From contig JAGHZY010000002.1 of NCBI GenBank assembly GCA_017745175.1, forward strand, positions 85,991 through 149,990: a stretch of DNA of 64,000 bases, read 5' to 3'. The number at the start of each line of letters is the position of its first letter. Positions within the stretch are counted from its first letter, which is position 1. Below the pieces are notes generated by a model. That model made no database searches. It was not told where the DNA came from and was given only the letters and a program-made list of their open reading frames with translations. This DNA comes from Sphingopyxis sp. (GTDB lineage Bacteria; Pseudomonadota; Alphaproteobacteria; Sphingomonadales; Sphingomonadaceae). Made by a program: the position numbers and the translations under genes. Below are positions 24,990-34,996 of this stretch, piece after piece.

Positions 24990-27900
24990 ATGAGCTTTCG
25001 CAACATTTCCGCCTGGTGCATCCGCAATCCGGTGCCGCCGATCGTGCTGTTCATCCTGCTGCTGCTGGCGGGCGTGGTCAGCTTCAACCGGATGGACGTC
25101 AACGACAATCCCGACGTCGAATTCCCGATGGTACAGGTCATCGTCGCGCAGCCCGGTGCGGCCCCGTCCGAACTCGAGACGCAGGTCACCCAGCGTGTCG
25201 AGGCGGCGGTGCGTGCGGTCAGCGGTGTCGACGAGCTTTCTTCCTATGTCGGCGAAGGCAACAGCCGGACGATGGTGCAGTTCGCGATCGGCACGCCGAT
25301 CGACCGCGCCTATAATGACGTCAACCAGGCGGTGCAGCAGATCCGCAGCGACCTGCCCGAGGGCATTCTCGAACCGCAGGTCGTGCGTGTCGATGCAGCG
25401 GGCGGGCCGATCACCTATTTCGCCGTCGAAACCTCGGACATGACGCTCGAACAACTGAGCTGGTTCGTCGACAATACGGTCGCCAAGGAACTGCTGTCGA
25501 TCCAGGGCATGGCAAAGGTCAGCCGCTCGGGCGGCGTCAACCGCGAGATACGCGTGATCCTCGATCCCGCGCGCATGCAAAGCTATGGCCTGACCGCGAG
25601 CCAGGTGAACCAGCAGCTCCGGCAGGTGAACGTCAACGCGGCGGGCGGGCGCACCGAAATCGCCGGTTCCGAACAGGCCGTGCGCGTGCTCGGCAATGCC
25701 GAAAACGCTTTCCAGCTCGGCGAAACGCGCATTTCGATCGGCAACGGCCGCACGATCCGGCTCGCCGATGTCGCCAAGGTGAGCGACGGCTATGCCGAAC
25801 AGCGCAACCTTGCCAAGATCGAGGGCAAGCAGGTGCTGTCCTTCTCGATCGAAAAGGCGAAGGGCTCGTCGGACGTCACGATCCACGACGAGACGATGAA
25901 GAAGCTCGCCGAGATCAGGAAGGCAAACCCGCAGGTCGAATTCAAGATCCTGTTCACGCGGACCGAATATACCAAGGAACAATATCGCAGCTCGATGCTC
26001 GCGATGATCGAGGGTGCGGTGCTCGCCGTCGTCGTCGTGTTCCTGTTCCTGCGCGACTGGCGTGCGACGCTGATCAGCGCGATGGCGATCCCGCTGTCGG
26101 CGATCCCGACCTTCTGGTTCATGGACCTGATGGGCTTTTCGCTGAACGGCCTGTCGTTGCTGGCGCTGAGCCTCGTCGCGGGCGTGCTCGTCGACGACGC
26201 GATCGTCGAGATCGAGAATATCGTCAGACATATGCGAATGGGCAAGACCGCCTATCAGGCGTCGATCGACGCCGCCGACGAAATCGGCCTCGCGGTCGTC
26301 GCGACGACGATGTCGATCGTCGCGGTATTCCTGCCCGTTGCGCTGATGCCGGGCATCTCGGGCCAGTTCTTCATCCAGTTCGGCCTGACGGTCGTGTTCG
26401 CGGTGCTCGTCAGCCTCGCGGTCGCGCGCATGATCACGCCGATGATCGCCGCCTATTTCCTGTCGGCGCAGGGCGAGCAGGATCATGCCTCGGGCCCGTG
26501 GGTCGATCGCTACGAGCGCATCCTTGCGTGGACGCTCGACAACACAAAACATCATGCAGTCCGCGCGCGTTACGAGGCACACCCGACGAAGCTCGCCTAT
26601 CTGGCGCTGCCGCTGGTGCTCGCCGGCCTGTCGGTGCTCTACGCGATCTATGCCTATTTCCAGCCGGTTCCGGTCGGTCAGGACAAGCCCAATACGGCGA
26701 TGTATTTCCTGCTGCAGACCCCGGTCCAGGCGATCCTCATCTATGTCGGGGTCAGCCTGCTCGCCATCTTGCTGGGGGCGCTCGCCTGGATAGTCGGGAT
26801 GCGCCAGCCGGGCTTCACCAACTGGGCGAGGTTCATGGTCCAGCGCGCCTGGGCGCGCCTGTTCGACCACCGCGTCTGGATCGTCGGTATCGGCGTCGTG
26901 TCGCTGGTGATGAGCGTCGTACTGCTGATGATCCTGCCGCAGCAGTTCCAGCCGACGATCAACAGCGACTATAGCCAGATCCGTTACGAACTGCCGCCGG
27001 GTTCGACGCTTGCGCAGAGCGAGCATATCTCGAACCAGATCAACGCGATCCTCTCGAAGGACAAGAATGTCGAAAACGCCTTTTACGAGGTCAACGTCAA
27101 CGACGGCGGCGTCTATATCACGCTGAAGAAGAGTCGCGAGGTAAGCAGCGTCGAATGGGAGCGCAGCCTGCAGCCCAAGATGGCGGCAATTCCCGACGCC
27201 CGCGTCCATTTCCAGAGCCAGTCGGGCGGTTTTTCGGGCCGCGATATCACTTTCGTCATCGGTAGCGACGATCCGGTCGCGCTCGAAAAACACGCGCGCC
27301 TGATCGTGTCGCAGATGGAGAAGCTCAAGGAACTGCGCGGCTCGCGGATCGAGGGCGACATTCCGCGCCCCGAGATCATCGTGACCCCGCGTCTTGACCT
27401 TGCCGCCGAACTCGGCGTGACGACGTCGGCACTCAGCCAGACGATCCGCATCGCGACGCTCGGCGACATCGATCAGAATGCGGCGAAATTCTCGCTGTCC
27501 GATCGGCAGATCCCGATCCGCGTGCTGCTGTCCGAGGATTCGCGCCGCAGCCTTGCGACGATCGAGAATTTGCCGGTTCCGACCGCGCGCGGGACGACGG
27601 TGCCGCTGAAGTCGGTGGCGTCGATCGGCTTTGGCGCCGGTCCGACCGAACTGCGCCGTTACAATCAGACGCGACGCATCGTGATCGGTGCCGACCTCGC
27701 GCCCGGACTGGTCACGGGCGATGCGCAGAAGAAAATCGACGCGCTGCCAGCGGTCAAGACGATGCCGCAGGGTATCCGCAAGGTCATCCAGGGCGACGCC
27801 AAATGGCAGGCCGAACTGATCACCAATTTCATGATCGCGGTCGTGTCGGGGCTGTTGCTCGTCTTCTCGACGCTGGTGCTCCTCTATCGCCGCTTCCTGT

Positions 27901-28406
27901 CGCCGCTGGTCAACATGTCGTCTTTGCTGCTCGCGCCGCTCGGCGGCCTGCTCGGCCTCTGGGTCACCGGCATGGAAGTCTCGATGCCCGTCTATATCGG
28001 CCTGCTCATGCTGCTCGGAATCGTCGCGAAAAATTCTATCCTGCTCGTCGATTTCGCGATCGAGGAGATGGACCATGGCGTCGAGAAAAATGCGGCGTTG
28101 CTCGACGCGGGACGCAAGCGCGCCCAGCCGATCGTCATGACGACGGTCGCGATGGTCGCGGGCATGGTGCCCACCGCGCTGTCGCTTTCCGGCGACGGCG
28201 CGTGGCGCCAGCCGATGGGCGTCGTCGTGATCGGCGGCCTGATCCTTTCGACGCTGCTCACGCTGCTGATTGTGCCCGCGGGTTTCAGTCTCGCCGACAG
28301 CATCGAAAAGCGCCTCGGCCGCTTCTTCTCGCGCAACCTGCTCACCTACCGGAAGGGCGACGACACGAAGCCGCACGGAGAGCCGGCGCCGCACCCGGCC
28401 GAATGA
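24990..28406 (+). CDS. RND efflux transporter permease
   Basis: A 1138-residue inner-membrane proton-driven RND pump. It starts [15 protein letters not shown], with the first helix [16 protein letters not shown]. The large periplasmic loops and two groups of helices are evident, including [17 protein letters not shown] (helix 4 with the proton-relay Asp pair), [17 protein letters not shown] and the C-terminal [14 protein letters not shown]. Helix 1 and the C-terminal cluster are typical of the HAE family. It has an insertion with two extra hydrophobic segments near residues 535-610 ([35 protein letters not shown]). Substrates are unknown; no outer-membrane factor gene is adjacent. Confidence 0.95.
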   Translation: MSFRNISAWCIRNPVPPIVLFILLLLAGVVSFNRMDVNDNPDVEFPMVQVIVAQPGAAPSELETQVTQRVEAAVRAVSGVDELSSYVGEGNSRTMVQFAIGTPIDRAYNDVNQAVQQIRSDLPEGILEPQVVRVDAAGGPITYFAVETSDMTLEQLSWFVDNTVAKELLSIQGMAKVSRSGGVNREIRVILDPARMQSYGLTASQVNQQLRQVNVNAAGGRTEIAGSEQAVRVLGNAENAFQLGETRISIGNGRTIRLADVAKVSDGYAEQRNLAKIEGKQVLSFSIEKAKGSSDVTIHDETMKKLAEIRKANPQVEFKILFTRTEYTKEQYRSSMLAMIEGAVLAVVVVFLFLRDWRATLISAMAIPLSAIPTFWFMDLMGFSLNGLSLLALSLVAGVLVDDAIVEIENIVRHMRMGKTAYQASIDAADEIGLAVVATTMSIVAVFLPVALMPGISGQFFIQFGLTVVFAVLVSLAVARMITPMIAAYFLSAQGEQDHASGPWVDRYERILAWTLDNTKHHAVRARYEAHPTKLAYLALPLVLAGLSVLYAIYAYFQPVPVGQDKPNTAMYFLLQTPVQAILIYVGVSLLAILLGALAWIVGMRQPGFTNWARFMVQRAWARLFDHRVWIVGIGVVSLVMSVVLLMILPQQFQPTINSDYSQIRYELPPGSTLAQSEHISNQINAILSKDKNVENAFYEVNVNDGGVYITLKKSREVSSVEWERSLQPKMAAIPDARVHFQSQSGGFSGRDITFVIGSDDPVALEKHARLIVSQMEKLKELRGSRIEGDIPRPEIIVTPRLDLAAELGVTTSALSQTIRIATLGDIDQNAAKFSLSDRQIPIRVLLSEDSRRSLATIENLPVPTARGTTVPLKSVASIGFGAGPTELRRYNQTRRIVIGADLAPGLVTGDAQKKIDALPAVKTMPQGIRKVIQGDAKWQAELITNFMIAVVSGLLLVFSTLVLLYRRFLSPLVNMSSLLLAPLGGLLGLWVTGMEVSMPVYIGLLMLLGIVAKNSILLVDFAIEEMDHGVEKNAALLDAGRKRAQPIVMTTVAMVAGMVPTALSLSGDGAWRQPMGVVVIGGLILSTLLTLLIVPAGFSLADSIEKRLGRFFSRNLLTYRKGDDTKPHGEPAPHPAE

Positions 28407-28476
28407 TGAGGATCGACCGGCGCGGTAAACCACTGCGCCGGTTGCAACCTTTGCGGCATTTCGCCATTTGGTTCGC

Positions 28477-29742
28477 ATGACCGACCGCACGCTCTCCCGG
28501 CCGATTGGCGTCGCCATTCCGGCACGAGGATCGAACATCCGTGTCGTCGCGACCGGCATGCTCGTCGTCATGGCGGTCGTCTTTGTCGGCGCGAAATATT
28601 ATCAGGACGTCCATCCCGCGGTCGGCTTCGTTCGTGCCTTCGCCGAAGCGGCAATGGTCGGCGGGCTTGCCGACTGGTTTGCGGTTACCGCGCTGTTCCG
28701 TCACCCGATGGGGCTGCCGATCCCGCACACTGCGATCGTTCCCCGCAACAAGAACCGCATCGGCGACACGCTCGCGCGCTTCCTTCTGACCAACTTCCTG
28801 CTGCCGCGCCTGATCGCCCGCAAGATGCAGACGGTCGATGTTGCTGGCGCGGTCGGCAAATTCCTGTCCGAGCCCGGCGAGGGCGGCGGGCGGCTGCGGC
28901 TCGGCGCCTCGCGCATCATCGCCGACGGTCTGGGGGCGCTCGACCAGCAAAGGCTGGGGGGCATGGTCAAGTCGGCAATCGCCGATCGCCTGCGCGAACT
29001 CGATGTTGCCCCCTTGCTCGGTCAGGCGCTGCAGGCCGCGCTCGCCGAGGGGCGGCACCAGCCGCTGCTCGACGCGATGGTCAAATGGGGATCGAAGACG
29101 CTCGAACTCAACGAACATCTGATCCACCAGATGGTGCATGACAATTCGAACGCGATCGTGCGTTTCACGGGGCTCGACGAGAGCATCTCGAACCGCATCG
29201 TCGCGGGCCTGTCGAAGCTGCTGAGCGAAATGGCGGTCGACGAGACGCACCCTCTGCGCATCCGCGTCGAGGAAGGGCTCGCGAAGATGGCGCTCGACCT
29301 GCAGCATGACCCCGAGGTCAAGGCGAAGGTGGCGCACGTGCGCGACGAGCTGCTCGAAAACAGGGCGGTCAAACGCTGGCTCGACGGTCTGTGGGAACAG
29401 GGGCGGTCGGCACTGCTGAAGGCCGCGCGCAACCCCGACACGATGCTCGCGGGCCGGATTGGCGAGCTCGTCACCCAGTTCGGCGCGATGCTGGGCGAGG
29501 ATGCCGGCATCAAGCGCACGCTCAATCGCTATGCCCGCCGCGCCGTGGTCGGCATGGTCGACAGCTATGGCGAGACGGCGCTCAAGCTCGTGTCGGACAC
29601 GATCCGCGGCTGGGATGCCAAGACGATCACCGACCGGCTCGAAAATGCGGTCGGTGACGACCTCCAGTATATCCGTATCAACGGGACGCTCGTCGGCGGG
29701 CTCGTCGGCGTGCTGATCCATACGGTCGATGTGCTGATCTGA
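28477..29742 (+). CDS. DUF445 family membrane protein
   Basis: A 421-residue DUF445 protein. The N-terminal helix (GMLVVMAVVFVGAKYY) and the family signature VGGLADWFAVTALFRHP, then IPHTAIVPRNKNRIGD, are clear. The middle is long amphipathic helices, and the C-terminus ends in another hydrophobic helix (GTLVGGLVGVLIHTVDVL), so both ends are in the membrane. The ATG at 28477 is the first with the family N-terminus. Function of the family is unknown; the gene follows the RND pump by 70 bases but probably has its own promoter. Confidence 0.92.
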   Translation: MTDRTLSRPIGVAIPARGSNIRVVATGMLVVMAVVFVGAKYYQDVHPAVGFVRAFAEAAMVGGLADWFAVTALFRHPMGLPIPHTAIVPRNKNRIGDTLARFLLTNFLLPRLIARKMQTVDVAGAVGKFLSEPGEGGGRLRLGASRIIADGLGALDQQRLGGMVKSAIADRLRELDVAPLLGQALQAALAEGRHQPLLDAMVKWGSKTLELNEHLIHQMVHDNSNAIVRFTGLDESISNRIVAGLSKLLSEMAVDETHPLRIRVEEGLAKMALDLQHDPEVKAKVAHVRDELLENRAVKRWLDGLWEQGRSALLKAARNPDTMLAGRIGELVTQFGAMLGEDAGIKRTLNRYARRAVVGMVDSYGETALKLVSDTIRGWDAKTITDRLENAVGDDLQYIRINGTLVGGLVGVLIHTVDVLI

Positions 29743-29838
29743 CCATCGGCGGGTTGGTTTCGCCTTCTATGATCCGGATCACATCGCTGCCGCGCGAGGG
29801 CTCTATCGTCGACCGCGGCATTGAAAGGAACGAAGTCG

Positions 29839-30372
29839 ATGAAAAATCTCGCAGCCTTGGCCGCGTTGGTCGTTGTGGCGCTGATGGCCGTTCTTTTCGC
29901 AAGCGCACCGGCGAACGCGCAGACGAGTTGCGGGCCCGGAACAACCTATAATCCGGCGTACAGCCCCACCGGCGGCCAGCCGATCTGTATTCCGATCACC
30001 GACTGGAGTCCGCCGCCTTCGGCTCCGCAGGGACGTTGGGCGACCCGCTGGGGTGCGTTCGCCGACGATGAGGCAACGGGCAAGGTTGGCATGGCCGGGA
30101 GTATGTCGAGCAAGAGCAAGGCGGTGAAGGCGGCGATCGCCCACTGTCAGGCCAAGGGCGGCGTCGACTGCAGGCTCCGGATTTCCTATTACAACCAATG
30201 CGCCGTGGCAGCCGCGGGTGAGCATGATGACGGCACGTGGAACCGGGCGTTCCAGAGCGCGGCCACGCTTGATGAAGCGACGGACCTCGCGCTCGACTGG
30301 TGTCGCAAGGACGGTGCCAAGGACTGCAAGGTTTACTTCTCCGACTGCAGCAACGCCGAATGGGTGGAATAG
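29839..30372 (+). CDS. DUF4189 secreted protein
   Basis: A 177-residue exported protein. The signal peptide is ALVVVALMAVLFASAPANAQ. The DUF4189 domain (about residues 60-170) is shown by RWGAFADDEATGKVGMA, KAVKAAIAHCQAKGG and YNQCAVAAAG, plus six or more Cys that could form disulfides. The ATG at 29839 follows GGAACGAAG at a good distance. The family is common in alphaproteobacteria and actinobacteria without known function. It is convergent with the epimerase-like gene 3 bases downstream. Confidence 0.9.
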   Translation: MKNLAALAALVVVALMAVLFASAPANAQTSCGPGTTYNPAYSPTGGQPICIPITDWSPPPSAPQGRWATRWGAFADDEATGKVGMAGSMSSKSKAVKAAIAHCQAKGGVDCRLRISYYNQCAVAAAGEHDDGTWNRAFQSAATLDEATDLALDWCRKDGAKDCKVYFSDCSNAEWVE

Positions 30373-30375
30373 GCG

Positions 30376-31173
30376 TCACCGCCGCGCGATAGCGGCCAGC
30401 CCTTCGCGGAAGGTCGGATAGCGCGGCGTCCAGCCGAGCAGGCGTTTCGCCTTGCCGTTCGCGACGCGGCGGTTCTCGGCATAGAAGGCACGGGCGGCGG
30501 GAGACAGGCCGGCTTTATCGAGCGACTGCAGCGGCGGCAGCGGCGCGCCCAGCATCGCACATCCCCATTCGACGAGGCGGTTCTGATGGCAGGGTTCGTC
30601 ATCGGCGAGATTATAGGTGCCGGCCGGACCGCAAAAGGATGCCATCACGCCGCCCGCGATATCGTCGATATGAATACGGCTGAAGACTTGGGCCGACAGG
30701 TCGATCCGATGCGCGCGGCCTTCGGCTATCCGGTCGAGAATCGAGCGACCGGGGCCATAGATGCCGGGGAGGCGGAAGACGAATACATCGCTGCGAAGCG
30801 CGGCCCATTCGGCGTCGGCGGCGTTGCGGTCGGGGCGGCGGCCTCTGATCGGCGCGCTCTCGTCGACCCATGCGCCGCCGGTGTCGCCGTAGACGCCTGT
30901 CGAAGAGAGATAACCGGTCCACGTCGCCGGGCCGAGGGCGATAGCTTCGCCATAGCGCGAGAGGACGGGATCATGGCCCTCGACGGGGGGGGCCGACGAC
31001 AGGATATGCGTCGACCTTCGCAGCGCGGCGAGCACCGCCTCCTCGTCGCCGAATGCGATCGTGTCGCCACGCCCGCCCTGCGTCGTGCCCGCGACCTCCC
31101 AGCCGCGCGCGCCGAGCCGCGCGGCAAGGTGGCTCGCCGCATAGCCCATTCCGAAAATCAGCATCCGTGCCAT
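30376..31173 (-). CDS. NAD-dependent epimerase/dehydratase-like protein (YeeZ type)
   Basis: A 265-residue extended-SDR-like protein. The nucleotide-binding loop is LIFGMGYAASHLAARLG, and the mid-domain landmarks YLSSTGVYGDTGGAWVDE and FRLPGIYGPGRSILD match YeeZ-like epimerases. The usual YxxxK is not obvious, so redox activity is doubtful. No signal peptide. It is divergent from pepN across 46 bases and convergent with the DUF4189 gene. Substrate unknown. Confidence 0.88.
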   Translation of the reverse strand: MARMLIFGMGYAASHLAARLGARGWEVAGTTQGGRGDTIAFGDEEAVLAALRRSTHILSSAPPVEGHDPVLSRYGEAIALGPATWTGYLSSTGVYGDTGGAWVDESAPIRGRRPDRNAADAEWAALRSDVFVFRLPGIYGPGRSILDRIAEGRAHRIDLSAQVFSRIHIDDIAGGVMASFCGPAGTYNLADDEPCHQNRLVEWGCAMLGAPLPPLQSLDKAGLSPAARAFYAENRRVANGKAKRLLGWTPRYPTFREGLAAIARR

Positions 31174-31219
31174 CGCGCGCCTTATTGCGCGCCGGCGGCG
31201 CGATGCCTAGATCGATTGC

Positions 31220-33820
31220 ATGACCGACGCTTCTTCCACGCCCGCCATTCCCGTCACGATTCACCGCGGCGACTATCGCCCGCCCGAATGGCAGGTGCCC
31301 GACATCGCGCTCGATTTTGCGCTCGGGATCGACGAGACGCGGGTCGGGGCGGCGCTGTCGGTCGAGCGTCATGCCGATACGCCGGTGCCGTTGGTGCTGC
31401 GCGGCGACGGGCTTGCTCCGGCGGCGGTTCGCGTCGACGGCGAGGTGTGGAACGACTGGCGCATGGACGGCGGCGACCTGATCGTCGACCTCGGCGACCG
31501 GACCGTCGCGACGGTCGAGGTCGACACGGTGATCAGCCCTGCGACCAACACCCAGTTGATGGGTCTCTATGCCTCGAACGGGATGCTCTGCACCCAGTGC
31601 GAGGCCGAGGGCTTTCGGCGCATCACCTTCCACCCCGACCGGCCCGACGTGCTCAGCCGCTACAAGGTGCGGATGACAGGCGACAAGGCGGCCTTCCCGA
31701 TCCTGTTGTCGAACGGCAATTGCATCGGGCAGGGCGAGGGGAAGGATGGAAGCCACTGGGCGCTGTGGGAAGATCCTTGGCCGAAACCCTCCTACCTCTT
31801 CGCGCTCGTCGCGGGCGATCTTGTCGTCAATCGCGACAGCTTCACGACGATGTCGGGGCGCAAGGTCGAGCTTGGCATATGGGTGCGCGACGGCGATCTC
31901 GATCGCACCGGCCATGCGATGGACGCGCTCAGGAACAGTATGAAATGGGATGAGCAGGTCTATGGCCGCGAATATGACCTCGACCTGTTCAACATCGTCG
32001 CGGTCGGCGATTTCAACATGGGGGCGATGGAAAACAAGGGGCTGAACATCTTCAATACCCGCTATATCCTCGCCGACCCCGACACCGCGACCGACCTCGA
32101 CTATGACGGCGTCGAAGGCGTCGTCGCGCACGAATATTTCCACAACTGGTCGGGCAATCGCGTCACCTGCCGCGACTGGTTCCAGCTGAGCCTGAAAGAA
32201 GGGTTCACCGTCTTTCGCGACCAGAATTTCTCGGCCGACATGGGATCGCCCCCGGTCAAGCGGATCGAGGATGTCCGCCTGCTTCGCGCCGCGCAATTCC
32301 CCGAGGACGCCGGGCCGCTCGCGCATCCGATCCGCCCCGACAGCTATCAGGAAATCTCGAATTTCTACACCGCGACCGTCTACAACAAGGGCGCCGAAAT
32401 CATTCGCATGATGGCGACGATGGTCGGCCCCGAACGTTTCCGTAAGGGAACCGATCTCTATTTCGAACGCCATGATGGCGAGGCAGCGACCTGCGAGGAT
32501 TTCGTGCGCGCGATCGAGGACGGGGCGGGCATCGACCTCGCGCAGTTCCGCCTGTGGTACAGCCAGGCGGGCACGCCACGCATCGGCGTGCGGATCGATA
32601 CGGATGCGGCGACCGGCGAGCGCACGCTGTATCTGACACAATCCGTCCCGCCGACGCCGGGCCAGCCCGACAAGGCGCCGATGCTCATCCCGCTGCGGAT
32701 CAAGGCTTGGGACCTCGACGGCGGGCACAGTGAGGAAACGGAACAACTCGTGCTGCTCGACCGCCCCGAACTCGCGGTGCCGCTCGGTCATTATCGCAGC
32801 CGTCCGATGCTTTCGATCAACCGCGGCTTCTCGGCGCCGGTGACCGTCGATTTCGCGCGCGAACAGGGCGAGCTGGCGTGGCTTGCGGCGCACGACGACG
32901 ACCCGTTTGCGCGCTACGAGGCGCTGCAGCAGCTGATGCTCGATACGCTGGTCGCCGCCGTGTCGGGCAAGACGGTCGACAACGGCGCCGTGATCGACGC
33001 CGTCGGACAGACGCTGGCGGGGCGTGCCAGCGATCCGGCTTTCGTCGCCGAGGCTATATTGTTGCCGAGCGAAGCCTTCATCGGCGACCAGATGGTGACC
33101 GTCGACCCCGACGCGATCCGCCGCGAGCGGCTGGTGCTGCAGGCCGCGATCGGCAAGGCGCTCGAAACGGAATGGCGCGACATTCTGGCCGGCAGCCCGC
33201 CCGCCGCGACCGATCTGTCGCGCGCTGCGAAGGGGAGACGCCGCCTGCGCGGCGTCGCGCTCGCCTATCTTGCGGCGACGGGGATCGACGATGTGCCGAC
33301 GCTGGCCTTCCGCATCTTCTCCGACGCTGACGGCATGACCGAGCGACAGGCGGCGCTCGCGACGCTGGCGCATGGCGACAGCGACGAACGCGTCGCCGCG
33401 CTCGATATCTTCTATCAGCGCTATCGCGACAATCCGCTCGTGCTCGACAAATGGTTCCAGGTGCAGGCGTGGTCGTTGCGCTCCGACACCGTCGAGGCGG
33501 TGCAGGAGCTCGCGGACCATCCCGACTTCACGCTGGGCAATCCCAACCGCGTCCGCTCGCTCTACGGGGCGCTGACGGGTAACCAGGCGGCCTTTCACCA
33601 GGCCGACGGGGCAGGGTACAGGCTGATCGCCGATCTGGTCATCGCGCTCGACCCGAAGAATCCCCAGACCGCGGCGCGGATGATCCCGCCGCTCGGCCGC
33701 TGGAAACGCTTCGACGGGGGGCGGCAGACGCTGATGAAGGCCGAACTCGAACGCATTCTTGCGCAACCCGGCCTGTCGCGTGATGTGACCGAGCAGGCAT
33801 CGAAAAGCCTGCTCGGCTGA
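31220..33820 (+). CDS. pepN: Aminopeptidase N (M1 family)
   Basis: An 866-residue zinc aminopeptidase removing N-terminal residues from peptides in the cytoplasm. The substrate motif GAMENKGLNIF is near residue 267 and the zinc site HEYFHNWSGNR near residue 303, with the distal Glu in KEGFTVFRD. The C-terminal helical domain is complete. Length fits the bacterial PepN subfamily. No signal peptide is present. It forms its own unit between a divergent epimerase and the convergent SMR gene. Confidence 0.97.
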   Translation: MTDASSTPAIPVTIHRGDYRPPEWQVPDIALDFALGIDETRVGAALSVERHADTPVPLVLRGDGLAPAAVRVDGEVWNDWRMDGGDLIVDLGDRTVATVEVDTVISPATNTQLMGLYASNGMLCTQCEAEGFRRITFHPDRPDVLSRYKVRMTGDKAAFPILLSNGNCIGQGEGKDGSHWALWEDPWPKPSYLFALVAGDLVVNRDSFTTMSGRKVELGIWVRDGDLDRTGHAMDALRNSMKWDEQVYGREYDLDLFNIVAVGDFNMGAMENKGLNIFNTRYILADPDTATDLDYDGVEGVVAHEYFHNWSGNRVTCRDWFQLSLKEGFTVFRDQNFSADMGSPPVKRIEDVRLLRAAQFPEDAGPLAHPIRPDSYQEISNFYTATVYNKGAEIIRMMATMVGPERFRKGTDLYFERHDGEAATCEDFVRAIEDGAGIDLAQFRLWYSQAGTPRIGVRIDTDAATGERTLYLTQSVPPTPGQPDKAPMLIPLRIKAWDLDGGHSEETEQLVLLDRPELAVPLGHYRSRPMLSINRGFSAPVTVDFAREQGELAWLAAHDDDPFARYEALQQLMLDTLVAAVSGKTVDNGAVIDAVGQTLAGRASDPAFVAEAILLPSEAFIGDQMVTVDPDAIRRERLVLQAAIGKALETEWRDILAGSPPAATDLSRAAKGRRRLRGVALAYLAATGIDDVPTLAFRIFSDADGMTERQAALATLAHGDSDERVAALDIFYQRYRDNPLVLDKWFQVQAWSLRSDTVEAVQELADHPDFTLGNPNRVRSLYGALTGNQAAFHQADGAGYRLIADLVIALDPKNPQTAARMIPPLGRWKRFDGGRQTLMKAELERILAQPGLSRDVTEQASKSLLG

Positions 33821-33827
33821 TTGCCGG

Positions 33828-34148
33828 TCAGGCCGAGGCGAAAAGCTTCGTCCCCGCAACGCCGATCACGATGAGCGCCATGAAGCCGAGCTGTACGGCA
33901 CTTATCTTTTCACCGAACAGGATGATGCCGCCAATGATCACGCCCACCGCGCCGAGCCCGGTCCAGATCGCATAGGCGGTGCCCGCCGAAATCTCGCGCA
34001 TCGCAAAGGCAAGCAGCGCCATGTTGAGGAAGCTCAGCGATACCGGCACGATCGACGCCTGCCACGACCCGAGGGTCGCGGCCCATTTCAGGCTGAGCGC
34101 CCAGCAGATTTCGGTGAACACGGCGATTGCAAGGATGAACCATCCCAT
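33828..34148 (-). CDS. SMR-family exporter, Gdx/SugE-like
   Basis: A 106-residue four-helix small multidrug resistance protein. The essential Glu lies in IAVFTEICWALSLKW (residue 13). The helix 3 pattern GTAYAIWTGLGAVG is of the Gdx/SugE subtype, which exports guanidinium, rather than the EmrE type. The last helix is GFMALIVIGVAGTKLF. Its leader contains several tandem hairpins, one of which takes up the ribosome site, as in riboswitch-controlled SMR genes. Subtype call is from motif style only. Confidence 0.88.
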   Translation of the reverse strand: MGWFILAIAVFTEICWALSLKWAATLGSWQASIVPVSLSFLNMALLAFAMREISAGTAYAIWTGLGAVGVIIGGIILFGEKISAVQLGFMALIVIGVAGTKLFASA

Positions 34149-34250
34149 TTCTCATTCCTTCGAATTGGCGGGCTCGAAGGAAAAGGCGCAGCCGGAAACC
34201 CGAAAGAGGCTGCGCGCATCGACACAAGGAAAGTCGTGGGCGCGCCCCTA
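34149..34250 (-). promoter_or_regulatory. Structured 5' leader of the SMR gene, candidate riboswitch
   Basis: Reading along the minus strand, consecutive hairpins are: GGGCGCGCCC (34247-34238), CGAC...GTCG (34236-34220), an 8-base stem GCGCAGCC...GGCTGCGC (34215-34186) followed by CTTTT, and a 9-base stem TTCCTTCGA...TCGAAGGAA (34182-34155). The last stem includes AAGGA, the ribosome site of the SMR gene, so it could block translation. The sequence does not match the guanidine I, II or III consensus that I know. Confidence 0.5.
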
Positions 34251-34384
34251 GGCCAGCGCGAGCGCGATGACAAGTGCTGCGCGCGCGCAAGGCCATCAAT
34301 CCGGCGTTCAATCCGCCGACACCGGTTAGCGGCAGCCCGCGCGGTCGCCGCATGGACGCCGCGCCCATCGTATGCGCGACGGGT

Positions 34385-34996
34385 CTATCCGCCGAGCCAT
34401 CCCGCGACATCGGCCGCGACCTTGTTCGCGGCGCGGGTCAGCGCTTCGCCGACGGGTTTCGCTTCAACCTTGCCCCCGATCGCCTCGCGCACCTCGAAGC
34501 GGCGCTGGGTGACGGTCTTGCCGCCCGCGGACACAAGCATCGCCTGATAGGCGACGACCGCCTCGTTCGAACGGGCATCGACGCCGAATTCCATCAGCTG
34601 CCCCGCGAGCTGTTCGCCGGGCGCGGTCAGATATTGTCCCTCGTCGAGCACGACGCGCGACGTGTGCGCGGCGACGGTTTCGGAGACGAGCCGCTGGAAC
34701 AGGCGCTGCGGCGCCTCGACCCACTGCGCGTCCTTTACATAGGTCACGCTTGTATCATCCTGCTGCACGGGGATGCGCGTCGTGCGCAGCTTCTGGGGCG
34801 CGGTGGGGATCAGGATCGTCAGCGTCGCGGCCTCGGCGGCGGTGCGGGCCGTCCCCGATTGCGGCGCGGCGGCGGGATCGAGCGTCAGGAGGAAGGGCGG
34901 CGGCTTGCTGCCAAGGCCGATGCAGCCCGAGAGGGTGACGGCCGCGATGGCGACGAGCAGCGGGGTGCAAAATGTCCGCATCATGGGCATCCTCAT
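34385..34996 (-). CDS. ABC-type transport auxiliary lipoprotein (Mla/PqiC-like)
   Basis: A 203-residue lipoprotein with a lipobox (VTLSGCIG, Cys near residue 25) and an ABC-transport auxiliary domain similar to PqiC/YmbA. Motifs include TLTILIPTAPQKLRTTRI and WVEAPQRLFQRLV. It is the last gene of the Mla-like operon; the ATG overlaps the end of the MlaD gene by 4 bases. It probably sits on the inner face of the outer membrane and helps the lipid transport system there. Confidence 0.9.
   Translation of the reverse strand: MRMPMMRTFCTPLLVAIAAVTLSGCIGLGSKPPPFLLTLDPAAAPQSGTARTAAEAATLTILIPTAPQKLRTTRIPVQQDDTSVTYVKDAQWVEAPQRLFQRLVSETVAAHTSRVVLDEGQYLTAPGEQLAGQLMEFGVDARSNEAVVAYQAMLVSAGGKTVTQRRFEVREAIGGKVEAKPVGEALTRAANKVAADVAGWLGG

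Noticed and set aside
23397-28571. Minus-strand open frame of 1724 codons across the RND genes
   Set aside because: Asp/Arg/His-rich shadow of the adaptor and pump genes, without domains.
30971-33859. Minus-strand open frame of 962 codons across pepN
   Set aside because: Shadow of aminopeptidase N, whose zinc and GAMEN motifs are intact on the other strand.
34149-34250. Known guanidine riboswitch
   Set aside because: Searched by eye for ykkC, mini-ykkC and ykkC-III marks; the hairpins do not carry the conserved loops.
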